From a virus, in the IMG/VR virus record IMGVR_UViG_3300002835_000298, positions 1-49,269 of that record: 49,269 nt of DNA; one strand, written 5' to 3'. The notes beneath the pieces are model-generated. The model saw nothing but the letters and a program-made list of their open reading frames with translations, was not told the DNA's origin and made no database searches. Every line of letters starts with the position of its first letter. Within the stretch, counting starts at the first letter, position 1. The position numbers were made by a program, and so were the translations under genes. Shown one piece after another: positions 9,644 to 19,057 of the stretch.

Positions 9644-11179
9644 ATGAGTACAGTAAATAATGGACCACAAATAGTTACAAATGGATTGGTATTAAATTTA
9701 GATGCTAGTAGCAGAAAAAGTTATCCAACTATTGAAGCACTTATTGTTGCTGGAGGAGGATCTGGAGGCGTAGATAATGGTGGCGGTGGAGGTGGTGGTG
9801 GAGTAATTTCCACCGCCTTAATTATATCAGTTAACACTGCATATAGTATAGTTGTAGGTGCAGGAGGCGCAGCCCGTCTTGGAAGTTCAGATGATGGTCC
9901 GGGCAATAATGGTGGAAACAGTACTGCTTTTGGATATACCGCTATAGGAGGAAGCGGTGGAACAGGTTGGGTAAATACAACTTTGCCTCCGGGATCTGCA
10001 ACTTATAGTGGTGGTTCAGGAGCCGGTCAAAGTGTATCAACCGGAGGAACTAATAGTAGAGGTGCGGGAACAGGAACTTCTGGTCAAGGTTTTAATGGTG
10101 GTACAGGCGTTGCAGCATATGCTGGAGGAGGAGGTGGAGCAGGTGGTCTAGGTGGAAATGCAACATCTGGTAATGTTGGTGCGGGTGGAGAAGGGCTTTA
10201 TGTTGGAAATTTATTTGGTTATTCTGTTGGTGTAGATGGATATGTAGCTGGAGGTGGTGCTGGGGGATTTGATGTAATTGGCGGATATTCTTCTACTTTA
10301 CCATTTACACGAAATGGAACTGTAAAAAAACTTACTCAAACGGCAGAAGATGCTTGTCCTAATAATACTGGTGCAGGTGGAAATGGTGGAAATCATAATA
10401 ATAACACAAGTGGTGCTGGAGGATCAGGTGTTGTTTTTGTAAGATATTTTGGACCACAAAGAGCAACTGGAGGAACAATATATTCTTTTAGAGGATATAC
10501 AATTCATAGATTTGATTCAAATGGAACATTTACATTAACAAGTGGTGATACTACAACTTGGTATGATTTAAGTGGAAATAATAACAATGGCACATTATAT
10601 AATGGACCTACATTTAATAGTAGCAACGGTGGAAATATAGTATTTAATGGTACAAACAATTATTTACAAGCTAATATTAATTCTAATATCTTAGATGGTG
10701 ATCCTAATTTTTCCGTTGAATTCTTTGTTAAAAGAACTGCTGATTTTGTTAGTTCAGGATTTTGGGGTATAGGAGGAGCTGGACAGGGATATTCAATAGA
10801 AGGATGGACTCCTACAACAAATGAAATACATTTGGATCTATATGATTCAACGAGGTTATCAAGTGGAGTTACATATCCATTAAATACGTGGGTGCATGTT
10901 GTATGGACAAAATCAGGATCTACAATTAGCACTAGTACTACAAAGTTATATGTAAATTCCAATCTCACCACTTTAACACTAACCCGTGCGCAAACTACCG
11001 GCCCTAGATACAATACAAGTACTGCTGGTGTAGGGATAGCACTGGGTAGAATTAATGGAGACGCAAACAGTAATTATGCGCCAATCACAATTGGATTATT
11101 TAGAATATACAGTAGACCGCTTTCAACAACTGAAGTATCTCAAAATTATCAATCAGTAAAATCAAGATTTGGATTATAA
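9644..11179 (+). CDS. LamG lectin with inserted glycine-rich domain
   Basis: 511 residues. The LamG fold begins at about residue 13 (NGLVLNLDASSRKSYP) and is interrupted at residue 28 by a glycine-rich domain (about 29-300: EALIVAGGGSGG, GGGGGGGGV, VGAGGAARLG, ending YTIHRFDSNGTFTLTSG). The LamG fold then resumes (TTWYDLSGNNNNGTLYNGP, then FNGTNNYLQ, PNFSVEFFVKR, WVHVVWTKSGS, IGLFRIYSRPLSTTEVSQNY). Glycine-rich domains of this class occur in phage adhesins such as the gp38 type, where glycine helices carry variable receptor loops. The protein therefore carries two possible receptor-binding modules. It sits 3 nt from both neighbours, so it is co-translated within the fibre operon. Confidence 0.85.
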   Translation: MSTVNNGPQIVTNGLVLNLDASSRKSYPTIEALIVAGGGSGGVDNGGGGGGGGVISTALIISVNTAYSIVVGAGGAARLGSSDDGPGNNGGNSTAFGYTAIGGSGGTGWVNTTLPPGSATYSGGSGAGQSVSTGGTNSRGAGTGTSGQGFNGGTGVAAYAGGGGGAGGLGGNATSGNVGAGGEGLYVGNLFGYSVGVDGYVAGGGAGGFDVIGGYSSTLPFTRNGTVKKLTQTAEDACPNNTGAGGNGGNHNNNTSGAGGSGVVFVRYFGPQRATGGTIYSFRGYTIHRFDSNGTFTLTSGDTTTWYDLSGNNNNGTLYNGPTFNSSNGGNIVFNGTNNYLQANINSNILDGDPNFSVEFFVKRTADFVSSGFWGIGGAGQGYSIEGWTPTTNEIHLDLYDSTRLSSGVTYPLNTWVHVVWTKSGSTISTSTTKLYVNSNLTTLTLTRAQTTGPRYNTSTAGVGIALGRINGDANSNYAPITIGLFRIYSRPLSTTEVSQNYQSVKSRFGL

Positions 11180-11182
11180 TAT

Positions 11183-13213
11183 ATGTCAAAAATTTATTCA
11201 CCAAAAATAGTACAAGATGGTTTAGTGATGTGTTTAGATGCATCACAAAATAAATCATATCCAGCCGCCGATTTGCCTGTAAAAAATGGATTGGTTATGT
11301 GGATGGATGCTGCTGATGATACTACATTTAGTTATAGTTCAGGAACCACAGTGAGTCAGTGGAGAGATAAAAGCGGATTTAATTATCATATGGTACCTGT
11401 TTCAGCAGGACCAACAAGAAATTCTTCTTTGGCATCAAGAAAAGTGTTGACATTTACTACAAGTCAACAAATATGGAATTCTTCAATTAATTTAGTAACT
11501 TCTGCTTATACAATATTTTGTGTTACCAGATTAACAGGAACAACTAACGCTAGAGTTTTAAGCACTCAGTACGTTCCGTCAACAGGAGGAAATTGGTTAT
11601 TAGGGCATTGGTCTGGATATGTAAACCAATACTATGCGGAAGGATGGGTTTCAGGTCCATATGGAACTGCTGCAAATACTGCGTGGAATGTATTTATGGG
11701 AGATTGGAGTGGCAGTTCAACCGATTTAGCAAATTTGTACACTAACGGAACTGCAATAACTACAAATTCTAATGGTGCAAATTCTGGTCCAATTGGATTG
11801 GGAGTTAATATTAACTCTGAAACTTCAACATGTGAAGCCGCTGAAATAGTTGTATTTGATAGAGTTTTATCAGTCACAGAAAGAAAACAAGTAAACACAT
11901 ATCTTGGACAAAAATGGGGTATATCTAATACTGATAGAAGTATAATTGATTTAGCCGGGAATAACGACAATGGATTATTAGGAAATGGAACTGTGGCAAA
12001 TATGCCTGTTTATAATTATTATAATAAAGGAGGATTGAGATTTAATAGCAGTTTTTCTAATTATGTTATTAGTCCAAACACAACAATCTCTGGCAGTCAA
12101 ACGTTTTGTGTTTGGGCGGTTATGACAGGTAAACAAAATAGTCCTACAGGTGTTTTATCTCAACATGATTATGTATCGACTGCTAATTTTGGAATAAATA
12201 TATTAACATCAAATCAATTAGCTCCTTCGATTGGGTATACTAATGGAACTAGAGAATATCAAGACAAAACTACAACTGGTGTTATATCTTATAATCAAAT
12301 TTTTAATGCTGTTTTAGTTTATAATGCTGGTTTAAATAAAATTTATTGGTATATTAATGGAGTTTTTGATTCTGATTACAGTTTATCATTGACTCCAAAA
12401 TCAACTAATTGGCCTATTGGTTTAGGAAGATGGGATCCAAGTTATGATAATTATTATTTTGATGGTACTATTTTTTCAGCTCTGGTTTATAATAAAGCTT
12501 TGTCACCCATTGAAGTCGCTCAAAATTACGAAGCTCAAAAGTCAAAATTTGCAAATACAATAGTTCAACAAGGACTAGTATTGAATCTTGATGCTGGTAA
12601 TCCATATAGTTATGGTGGATCAGGAACAACAATTTATGATGTAAGTCCGACCTCTTTATCTTGGACAGGAAGTAATGTTACTTATAATTCTGATCCTGTA
12701 AAGTATTTTAGTTATAACGGAAGTAATAGTTGGTTACAATCTTCTACTTCTACAGCTTATGATTCTCAAACAATAACGATGGAGTGTTGGTGTTATCCTA
12801 ATACTTTAAGTCAAGAAGGATTTCTTTTTGAAAAGGGACAAGTAAACACTCAATATAGTATGTTTTTTGAGTCTATTAATGCTACAAGTTTTGTATTTAG
12901 AACGATGGGTACAGTAAGTAATTATAACTTAACTTTTAATGTAAATACTTACTTAACTGTAAGTGCATGGAATCATATTGTCTGCACTTATAATGGAAGT
13001 TCAAAGATTGCATATGTTAATGGTGTTCAAGTTGCAAGCGTGGCCGCTTCTGGAACACTTCCTACAGGTCAAGTAAATCAATATATTGGAAGACATAGTG
13101 GTGGTTATTTTTTTAATGGGAGAATAGGTGAATCAAGGGTGTATAATATTGCTTTATCTGCTGCTCAAGTATTACAAAATTACAATGCTACTAAAGGTAG
13201 ATTTGGTCTATAA
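11183..13213 (+). CDS. Multi-LamG lectin tail protein with one LamG nested in another
   Basis: 676 residues. The outer LamG begins DGLVMCLDASQNKSYP (residues 12-27) and is interrupted by a second LamG-like module at about 28-250 (NGLVMWMDAADD...VSQWRDKSG...ending VNTYLGQKWGISNTD). The outer fold resumes at IIDLAGNNDNGLL and ends near 455 (PIEVAQNYEAQKSKF). A third, uninterrupted LamG follows (QQGLVLNLDAGNPYSY...YDVSP...AQVLQNYNATKGRFGL). The inserted module enters after the same KSYP residues as the glycine-rich insertion in the preceding gene. Likely a glycan-binding tail protein. It has no signal peptide or TM segment. Confidence 0.85.
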   Translation: MSKIYSPKIVQDGLVMCLDASQNKSYPAADLPVKNGLVMWMDAADDTTFSYSSGTTVSQWRDKSGFNYHMVPVSAGPTRNSSLASRKVLTFTTSQQIWNSSINLVTSAYTIFCVTRLTGTTNARVLSTQYVPSTGGNWLLGHWSGYVNQYYAEGWVSGPYGTAANTAWNVFMGDWSGSSTDLANLYTNGTAITTNSNGANSGPIGLGVNINSETSTCEAAEIVVFDRVLSVTERKQVNTYLGQKWGISNTDRSIIDLAGNNDNGLLGNGTVANMPVYNYYNKGGLRFNSSFSNYVISPNTTISGSQTFCVWAVMTGKQNSPTGVLSQHDYVSTANFGINILTSNQLAPSIGYTNGTREYQDKTTTGVISYNQIFNAVLVYNAGLNKIYWYINGVFDSDYSLSLTPKSTNWPIGLGRWDPSYDNYYFDGTIFSALVYNKALSPIEVAQNYEAQKSKFANTIVQQGLVLNLDAGNPYSYGGSGTTIYDVSPTSLSWTGSNVTYNSDPVKYFSYNGSNSWLQSSTSTAYDSQTITMECWCYPNTLSQEGFLFEKGQVNTQYSMFFESINATSFVFRTMGTVSNYNLTFNVNTYLTVSAWNHIVCTYNGSSKIAYVNGVQVASVAASGTLPTGQVNQYIGRHSGGYFFNGRIGESRVYNIALSAAQVLQNYNATKGRFGL

Positions 13214-13240
13214 ATACTGTTTGATTATATAATTTAGGTT

Positions 13241-13248
13241 CTATTTAT
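13241..13248 (+). promoter_or_regulatory. CTATTTAT box before second giant fibre gene
   Basis: CTATTTAT ends 7 nt before the ATG at 13256. The 42-bp gap after the previous gene is the longest within the operon. The 7-bp inverted pair ATACTGT (13214-13220) / ACAGTAT (13249-13255) brackets it and abuts the ATG. An internal late promoter is likely. Confidence 0.45.
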
Positions 13249-13255
13249 ACAGTAT

Positions 13256-16200
13256 ATGGCAGATATCGTAATAAATCCATCAGTTGGTAAAATTGATTTT
13301 TTCACAGTTAAAGGTGAACAAGTAACTAATTCAATGAGGTTGATTGATGCATCAACCATATTATTTACAGGTCCACTATCAGCAAGTGCAATATCAACAG
13401 GTGGTGGAGGTGCATTTGTTACATCTGTACAACCTACTAGTAACTATTTAAGTAAATTTACAGGAAATTCCACTATAGCTAATAGTTTAGTGTATGATAA
13501 TGGTACAAACGTTGGTATAGGCACTACAAGTCCAATATTCAAATTTCAAGTGGTTGGATCTGCTTATGTTAATAATGGTACTTTATATATAGATTCTGGA
13601 AATAGTCTTACTTGGGGAAATAGTACACAGTCTATTTTAGGAACTAATGATGTTGGATTGTCTTTTACTGCTGGTAGTGCTACTAGAATGTTTATTTCTA
13701 GTTCAGGTAACGTTGGTGTTGGAACAACCACTACTGCTGCTAGATTGCATGTAAATTCAACAACTGCAGGCGCAACATTATTAAGAACAGATGGTACCAG
13801 TGGTACATTATTTAGTGTGGTTGATGATTTAAGTGACAGTTTGATGAGTGTAAATAACAGTGCAGGATTGCCTGTACTAGAAGTATTTGCGGATGATAGA
13901 ATTGTTGCGGGACAATATGGACAAAATGACTTTGTTGTAGTAAATAATAAAGTAGGTATTGGCACAAACAATCCAACAGCTAAATTACATGTTAGTGGTT
14001 CAGTTGAAATTGACGGTCTAACTACTAATGCAACCGGATACTATCTAACAGTAGATAATACAACAGGCGTTGTTTATAAATCCACCGCAACCGCCGCAGG
14101 TAGTTCCGGAACAAGCGGATCAAGTGGTTCTAGTGGAACAAGTGGATCAAGCGGTTCAAGTGGAACCAGTGGTAGTTCTGGTTCTAGTGGAACAAGCGGA
14201 TCAAGTGGTTCTAGTGGAACAAGTGGATCAAGCGGTTCAAGTGGAACAAGTGGATCAAGCGGTTCAAGTGGAACCAGTGGTAGTTCCGGTTCTAGTGGAA
14301 CAAGCGGATCAAGTGGTTCTAGTGGAACAAGTGGATCAAGCGGTTCAAGTGGAACAAGTGGATCAAGCGGTTCAAGTGGAACCAGTGGTAGTTCCGGTTC
14401 TAGTGGTACAAGCGGTAGTAGTGGAACAAGTGTAACTGTGACAGGTTTAACAAACTATGTTGCTAAATTTAACAGTACAACCACAATAACTACTGGTTCA
14501 ATAGTTAATCTTGATAATGGTAACGTTGGTATAGGTACAACAAGTCCTAACACATTGTTAAATGTGCATGGTGACAATCCATTTGTTAGAATTAGCAATA
14601 GTGCTGCTGCTAATCATGGTATAAAAATAACTTATGGCAGCTCTGAAACTCATGGATTGCATTTGCTTTATCAACCAGGTAGTGCTTTATCTTTTATAGA
14701 TAACACTTATCCTACAAGTTCAGGTCAAGTATTTGGTGATATCTATTTTAGACAAAATGTAGCGGGAACAATGACTACCCGCATGACTATCAAAGCGGAT
14801 GGTGGCGGTAATGTAGGTATTGGCACTACAAGTCCTGGTACAAAACTAGCTGTAAATGGTGTTTCTAGTTTTGGTCCATCATCTAAATTGTCAATGATTG
14901 GTTTGGATATTAATAGTGATGGAACGCCAACTTATATAAAAATAATAACAACTATCCCAGTTGCATCACCAGCCGCCGATTTTACTGTTAACATAAAAGG
15001 ATTTATTTATGGTGCCAGCCGAAATGCAGATATTAGTATATCTTGGCATTATTATCTTAGTACATTCTACAATCCTATAGCAAAATCAAGTGGTGGTTGG
15101 GCACCAACTATTAGATTGTCTGCTGAAGGTGGATTTGTTGCGATAGTTTTAAGTACGCCGGGATATTGGCCGAAATTCTATGTCGAAAGCATGTATAGCA
15201 GTGCTTATAATAATCAATATGTTAGTGGTTGGTCTTGGGTGGATGCGGATGCTACTGGTAGTCCAATTGTAACTGTTCCGTATGCGAGTGATTTTGGCAA
15301 TAGTTTTGTGATGTTAACCAACGGTAATGTTGGTATAGGAACAACAAGTCCAACTCAAAAATTGCATGTTGCAGGAGATGCTCTTATCGCATCATCAGCA
15401 ACTGCTGGTAATTTATATTTTGGTGCAACTGATCTTTATATTCGTAGAGATAATAGTTATGATTTAAGTTTAGTTCAAGCAGGTGACTCAAATAGCGGAT
15501 TGTATTTAGTAAGCGCAGGTAGCGTTTATTTAAACATTGATTCTAATAATAATGATACAGATAAAGCATTTATTGTACAAAATAATGCACTGAAAGCTGG
15601 CACTGAATTATTTAGAGTACAAGAAAATGGTAATGTTGGTATAGGCACAAGTAGTCCTGGTGCTAAATTTGTGGTTAACAACAATGGTGGTACAGGTAAT
15701 GCATTTTATGTTGATGTGGGTAATAGAAATGATGTAACAACTCTATTTGAACATACAGGAACTACCACACCTGTACCATTTAGACTGAGAAAATCTGGAT
15801 ATTCTGGTACGGCTGCGAATTATGGGCTTTTATATTTGCATATGAATGATGGTACAGTTGGAAATGGTTCCAACTTATATTTTACATTAAATGATAGTGC
15901 TGGTAATGAACATGAATATGGCGGACTAGGCGCACATGTTATAACAAATACGAATGGGGCTGAATCCGGTGATCTTGTATTCTACACATCAGATGCTGGC
16001 ACCGCCAGATCAGAAAAAGTTAGAATTAAATTTAATGGTAATGTTGGTATAGGCACAACTAGTCCAACTGCATTGTTACATGTAAATGGTACAACAAGAT
16101 TTGGATCATCATCATCAAGTACACAAGATATAACCGGAAGTTTGAATGTAACTGGATCAATTACACTAAATACATCAAAAGATAGTAACTGGCCATTTTT

Positions 16201-18277
16201 AATCAGTGATCCAAGTACTATTGGTGGTAATAGTAGATATCAATTAGGTAAAGTTGGAGCAATGGGATTCAATTATGCAGATAGTTATGCTCAATTACAA
16301 TTGATTGGTGCAAATGGCGCATATATTGATTTTGGAAATGCAGCTGATGATGATTTAGACGCTAGAATATTTTATGTCACAAATACCAGACTTCAAATTG
16401 AATATGGCACTACATTGGCTCTAAATTCCACAGGCCTTGGAATAGGCACAACAAGTCCAAATACTAAATTAGAAAGTTACTTTTCATCAAATGCGTTGAC
16501 TTTCAATTATTTAGCAACCAATCTAAATAATACTAGTCCAATACCAGTATATTCATTTGATGTTACAAATGGAGTTGGTGAAACCCGATCAATTAAAGCC
16601 GGTGTTGGTTATGAAAGACATCTCACTAATGGTAGAGGAACAATGCATTTTTACAATGATAGTAATAATGATACTTCTAATATTAGTGGCACTAGATTAT
16701 CTCCAGGTGACATAAAAATGTCTATTGATAATAGTGGTAATGTTGGTATAGGTTCAACTAGTCCTGGTTATAAATTACAAGTTAATAGTGGTGGAATCGC
16801 ATATCTTGCTGCTCAAGGTAATGCATTAGTCATGGGAGATGACGCTACATATGGAGCATCAGGAACAGGTAGATATGTTGCTTTAGGATATGGAGGATTA
16901 AGTAATGGAGCCAATAAAATTTTTGCTCATAACACAGGAGAAGATGGTATATATATTTGTTCCGCTACTTCAAGAAATATAAACTTCAGACCAGGTGGTG
17001 GAGCTACTGATTATGTTGTTATCACTAGTGTCGGTAATGTTGGTATAGGCACAACAAGTGTAACAGATAAACTATCAATAGTTAATGGAAATATAAGTTT
17101 AAGTGATAGCTATAAACTTTATAATGGATCATCAAATGATAGTGTTGGTATATATTTTAGTAATACTCTACAAGCAAATATTGCTGGTTATAATGGTATA
17201 ATATTTAGATCAAGTGCAACAAATATTTCTTCACAAACTGAAAGAATGCGCATAACGAATGGAGGAAATGTTGGAATTGGCACCACAACTCCATCTGCTT
17301 CATTACATATAAATTCCACAACTGCAGGAGCAACACTATTAAGAACAGATGGTACCAGTGGTACATTATTTAGTGTGGTTGATGATTTAAGTGATAGCTT
17401 GATGAGTGTAAACAATAGTGCTGGATTACCTGTACTAGAAGTATTTGCGGATGATAGAGTTGTAGCGGGACAATATGGTCAAAACGATTTTGTTGTAGTT
17501 AATAATAAAGTAGGCATAGGTACAAACAATCCAGTAGCTAAATTACAAGTTACAAGTTCTGTATCCACTCCATCTGCAGCATTTTTAGGTGGTAATGTAG
17601 GTATTGGCACAACAAGTCCTGATGTTGCTTTATATGTTTTAAGAGCTAGTGGAGACTCTACTGCTACATTTAGAGCAGCAAGTGGAGGAGCTGAAATAAA
17701 TCTTGACGCTACTAATGGATACGCTGCTTTAAAACTTTATTCATCTGGAACAGAAAAATGGAGAGTTGGTCAAGTAGGCGATTCAACAGGATTCCAAATC
17801 TTTCAAGGAGGTCAAGGAGCTAGAGTATATATTAATTCAAGTGGTAATGTTGGTATAGGTACAACGGTTCCAAGCGCATTACTAGATGTTAGTGGATCAC
17901 TAAAGTGTGCTGGTAAATTTGTACAAAATAGTACTACACAAAGTATTACTGGTACAAATCAAACACTAACACTTAATGTTGCAGCAGCAGCAGTACACAT
18001 AGTTTCAATGGCAAGTGGTGCAACTATAACAACAATAAGTTACAGTAACAGAGATAGTAATCCTGCTGTAAATACATTGATGTTGGTTGTAAAATACGCT
18101 GGTACGGCATCAATTACATTTACAAACGTAATATGGGCAAATGGTGTAGCTCCAACATTAACTGGTACAAATGGTTACGCAGACGTATTTATGTTAACCA
18201 GTTATCAAGGTGGTGCTGGTACACCTGTTTGGATTGGTACCGTTGTAGCTCAAGCATTGGTTAGCACAAACTTATAA
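13256..18277 (+). CDS. Second giant tail fibre: GSSGTSG stalk plus GNVGIGT repeats
   Basis: 1673 residues, same plan as the fibre at 3.1-8.0 kb but with different order. An N-terminal region with three GIGT units (1-280) is followed by a short GSSGTSG stalk (about 282-392), then about twelve more GNVGIGTTSP units with variable beta segments. The C-terminus (from about 1570) is SITGTNQTLTLNVAAAA...ADVFMLTSYQGG...VWIGTVVAQ, a different end domain from the first fibre and common at fibre tips. A 241-bp in-frame duplication links residues around 166-246 and 1352-1432. Probably a second long fibre or a partner subunit. No S74 signature is visible. Confidence 0.87.
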   Translation: MADIVINPSVGKIDFFTVKGEQVTNSMRLIDASTILFTGPLSASAISTGGGGAFVTSVQPTSNYLSKFTGNSTIANSLVYDNGTNVGIGTTSPIFKFQVVGSAYVNNGTLYIDSGNSLTWGNSTQSILGTNDVGLSFTAGSATRMFISSSGNVGVGTTTTAARLHVNSTTAGATLLRTDGTSGTLFSVVDDLSDSLMSVNNSAGLPVLEVFADDRIVAGQYGQNDFVVVNNKVGIGTNNPTAKLHVSGSVEIDGLTTNATGYYLTVDNTTGVVYKSTATAAGSSGTSGSSGSSGTSGSSGSSGTSGSSGSSGTSGSSGSSGTSGSSGSSGTSGSSGSSGTSGSSGSSGTSGSSGSSGTSGSSGSSGTSGSSGSSGTSGSSGSSGTSGSSGTSVTVTGLTNYVAKFNSTTTITTGSIVNLDNGNVGIGTTSPNTLLNVHGDNPFVRISNSAAANHGIKITYGSSETHGLHLLYQPGSALSFIDNTYPTSSGQVFGDIYFRQNVAGTMTTRMTIKADGGGNVGIGTTSPGTKLAVNGVSSFGPSSKLSMIGLDINSDGTPTYIKIITTIPVASPAADFTVNIKGFIYGASRNADISISWHYYLSTFYNPIAKSSGGWAPTIRLSAEGGFVAIVLSTPGYWPKFYVESMYSSAYNNQYVSGWSWVDADATGSPIVTVPYASDFGNSFVMLTNGNVGIGTTSPTQKLHVAGDALIASSATAGNLYFGATDLYIRRDNSYDLSLVQAGDSNSGLYLVSAGSVYLNIDSNNNDTDKAFIVQNNALKAGTELFRVQENGNVGIGTSSPGAKFVVNNNGGTGNAFYVDVGNRNDVTTLFEHTGTTTPVPFRLRKSGYSGTAANYGLLYLHMNDGTVGNGSNLYFTLNDSAGNEHEYGGLGAHVITNTNGAESGDLVFYTSDAGTARSEKVRIKFNGNVGIGTTSPTALLHVNGTTRFGSSSSSTQDITGSLNVTGSITLNTSKDSNWPFLISDPSTIGGNSRYQLGKVGAMGFNYADSYAQLQLIGANGAYIDFGNAADDDLDARIFYVTNTRLQIEYGTTLALNSTGLGIGTTSPNTKLESYFSSNALTFNYLATNLNNTSPIPVYSFDVTNGVGETRSIKAGVGYERHLTNGRGTMHFYNDSNNDTSNISGTRLSPGDIKMSIDNSGNVGIGSTSPGYKLQVNSGGIAYLAAQGNALVMGDDATYGASGTGRYVALGYGGLSNGANKIFAHNTGEDGIYICSATSRNINFRPGGGATDYVVITSVGNVGIGTTSVTDKLSIVNGNISLSDSYKLYNGSSNDSVGIYFSNTLQANIAGYNGIIFRSSATNISSQTERMRITNGGNVGIGTTTPSASLHINSTTAGATLLRTDGTSGTLFSVVDDLSDSLMSVNNSAGLPVLEVFADDRVVAGQYGQNDFVVVNNKVGIGTNNPVAKLQVTSSVSTPSAAFLGGNVGIGTTSPDVALYVLRASGDSTATFRAASGGAEINLDATNGYAALKLYSSGTEKWRVGQVGDSTGFQIFQGGQGARVYINSSGNVGIGTTVPSALLDVSGSLKCAGKFVQNSTTQSITGTNQTLTLNVAAAAVHIVSMASGATITTISYSNRDSNPAVNTLMLVVKYAGTASITFTNVIWANGVAPTLTGTNGYADVFMLTSYQGGAGTPVWIGTVVAQALVSTNL
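13753..13993 (+). repeat. Dispersed 241-bp in-frame repeat, copy 1
   Basis: Aligns without gaps to 17311-17551 (offset 3558 bp, 1186 codons) at roughly 90% identity by eye. It encodes LLRTDGTSGTLFSVVDDLSD and the following NNKVGIGTNNP unit. Confidence 0.85.
14099..14433 (+). repeat. GSSGTSG-coding array with 108-bp tandem period
   Basis: The stalk of the second giant fibre. Copies at 14171-14278 and 14279-14386 are identical apart from one visible change (ttctgg/ttccgg); a partial copy precedes and another follows. The 108-bp (36-residue) near-perfect period indicates recent tandem expansion, unlike the codon-scrambled array at 3.8-5.1 kb. Confidence 0.85.
17311..17551 (+). repeat. Dispersed 241-bp in-frame repeat, copy 2
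   Basis: Partner of 13753-13993 within the same gene. Differences are scattered and mostly synonymous. Confidence 0.85.
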
Positions 18278-18280
18278 TCT

Positions 18281-19054
18281 ATGTATATTGTACAAAATGC
18301 AAATATTAATGGAAGTGCGTTTCCTTATAATCCATCCGCAGGTGGTAGCGTTTATAGATACAATCTAAGTCAAGGTAGAAGTTATAATCCAATAAAATCA
18401 ACCAGTGATTTTCTTGATGTTTCAGGCAATGGTATTGTTGGTACAGCTACCCAAGTATCATCTGAGTATTATCCATGGAAATGTGGCGGTATGGTTTACT
18501 TAAATAACTCTACAGGTTATAATCCAACATTTGGTCAAGGTAAAACCATTTATTTAAATATTGGTACGTCAGATAATTTTACTTTTATAGTAGGTTGGGA
18601 ATACGTAGCCTCCAATTTAACATATGGAGCTGATATTATTGCTGGTGCTTATGCCAATAGCACTCATGATTGGTGGATCGGTCAGTATAGTTTCTCCGCT
18701 AGTCAACCATATCAGTTTTTAAGAAATGCGGCATCTAACATAGCAACATTAGGAACAGCTCCAGTAGCAGGTAGAAGATATATAGCAGTAGTTGGAAACA
18801 GTCTTGCAACTAATGCTGGTTATTTTTATCTATTTGATAGTGCGGGTAATAGCTATAGTAATACATCTATAGGAGGATTAGCAATGAATACCGCTGGAAA
18901 AATAGCTTTGGGTAGATATGGTCAACAAGGTGTTGATAACTATATGCCTAGATGTTATTATGGAGATGCAATTTATAGTAACACATATTTATCTACTACA
19001 GCGGCTTTAGCAATAAAAGATCAAATCAAATACAGATATGGTATAAGCGTTTAA
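18281..19054 (+). CDS. Small LamG-like lectin tail protein
   Basis: 257 residues, 3 nt after the giant fibre gene. The N-terminus MYIVQNANINGSAFPYNP leads into a LamG-like core: YRYNLSQGRSYNP, then FLDVSGNGIVG, YLNIGTSDNFTFIVGWEY, RRYIAVVGNSLATNAGYFYL and the end CYYGDAIYSNTYLSTTAALA (single-letter order conserved). This is a minimal form of the fold in the upstream LamG proteins and lacks any insertion at the SYNP site. Likely a glycan-binding component of the tail. Specificity is unknown. Confidence 0.75.
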   Translation: MYIVQNANINGSAFPYNPSAGGSVYRYNLSQGRSYNPIKSTSDFLDVSGNGIVGTATQVSSEYYPWKCGGMVYLNNSTGYNPTFGQGKTIYLNIGTSDNFTFIVGWEYVASNLTYGADIIAGAYANSTHDWWIGQYSFSASQPYQFLRNAASNIATLGTAPVAGRRYIAVVGNSLATNAGYFYLFDSAGNSYSNTSIGGLAMNTAGKIALGRYGQQGVDNYMPRCYYGDAIYSNTYLSTTAALAIKDQIKYRYGISV

Positions 19055-19057
19055 TTT

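Noticed and set aside
3115-18277. Diversity-generating retroelement target in the fibre genes
   Set aside because: Repeats exist, but no reverse transcriptase and no template/variable pair with adenine-specific changes was seen in the window.
3115-18277. Peptidase S74 intramolecular chaperone at the ends of the giant fibres
   Set aside because: GNVGIGT repeats often accompany S74, but the two C-termini read as other fibre-tip domains and lack the catalytic Ser/Lys context I would expect.
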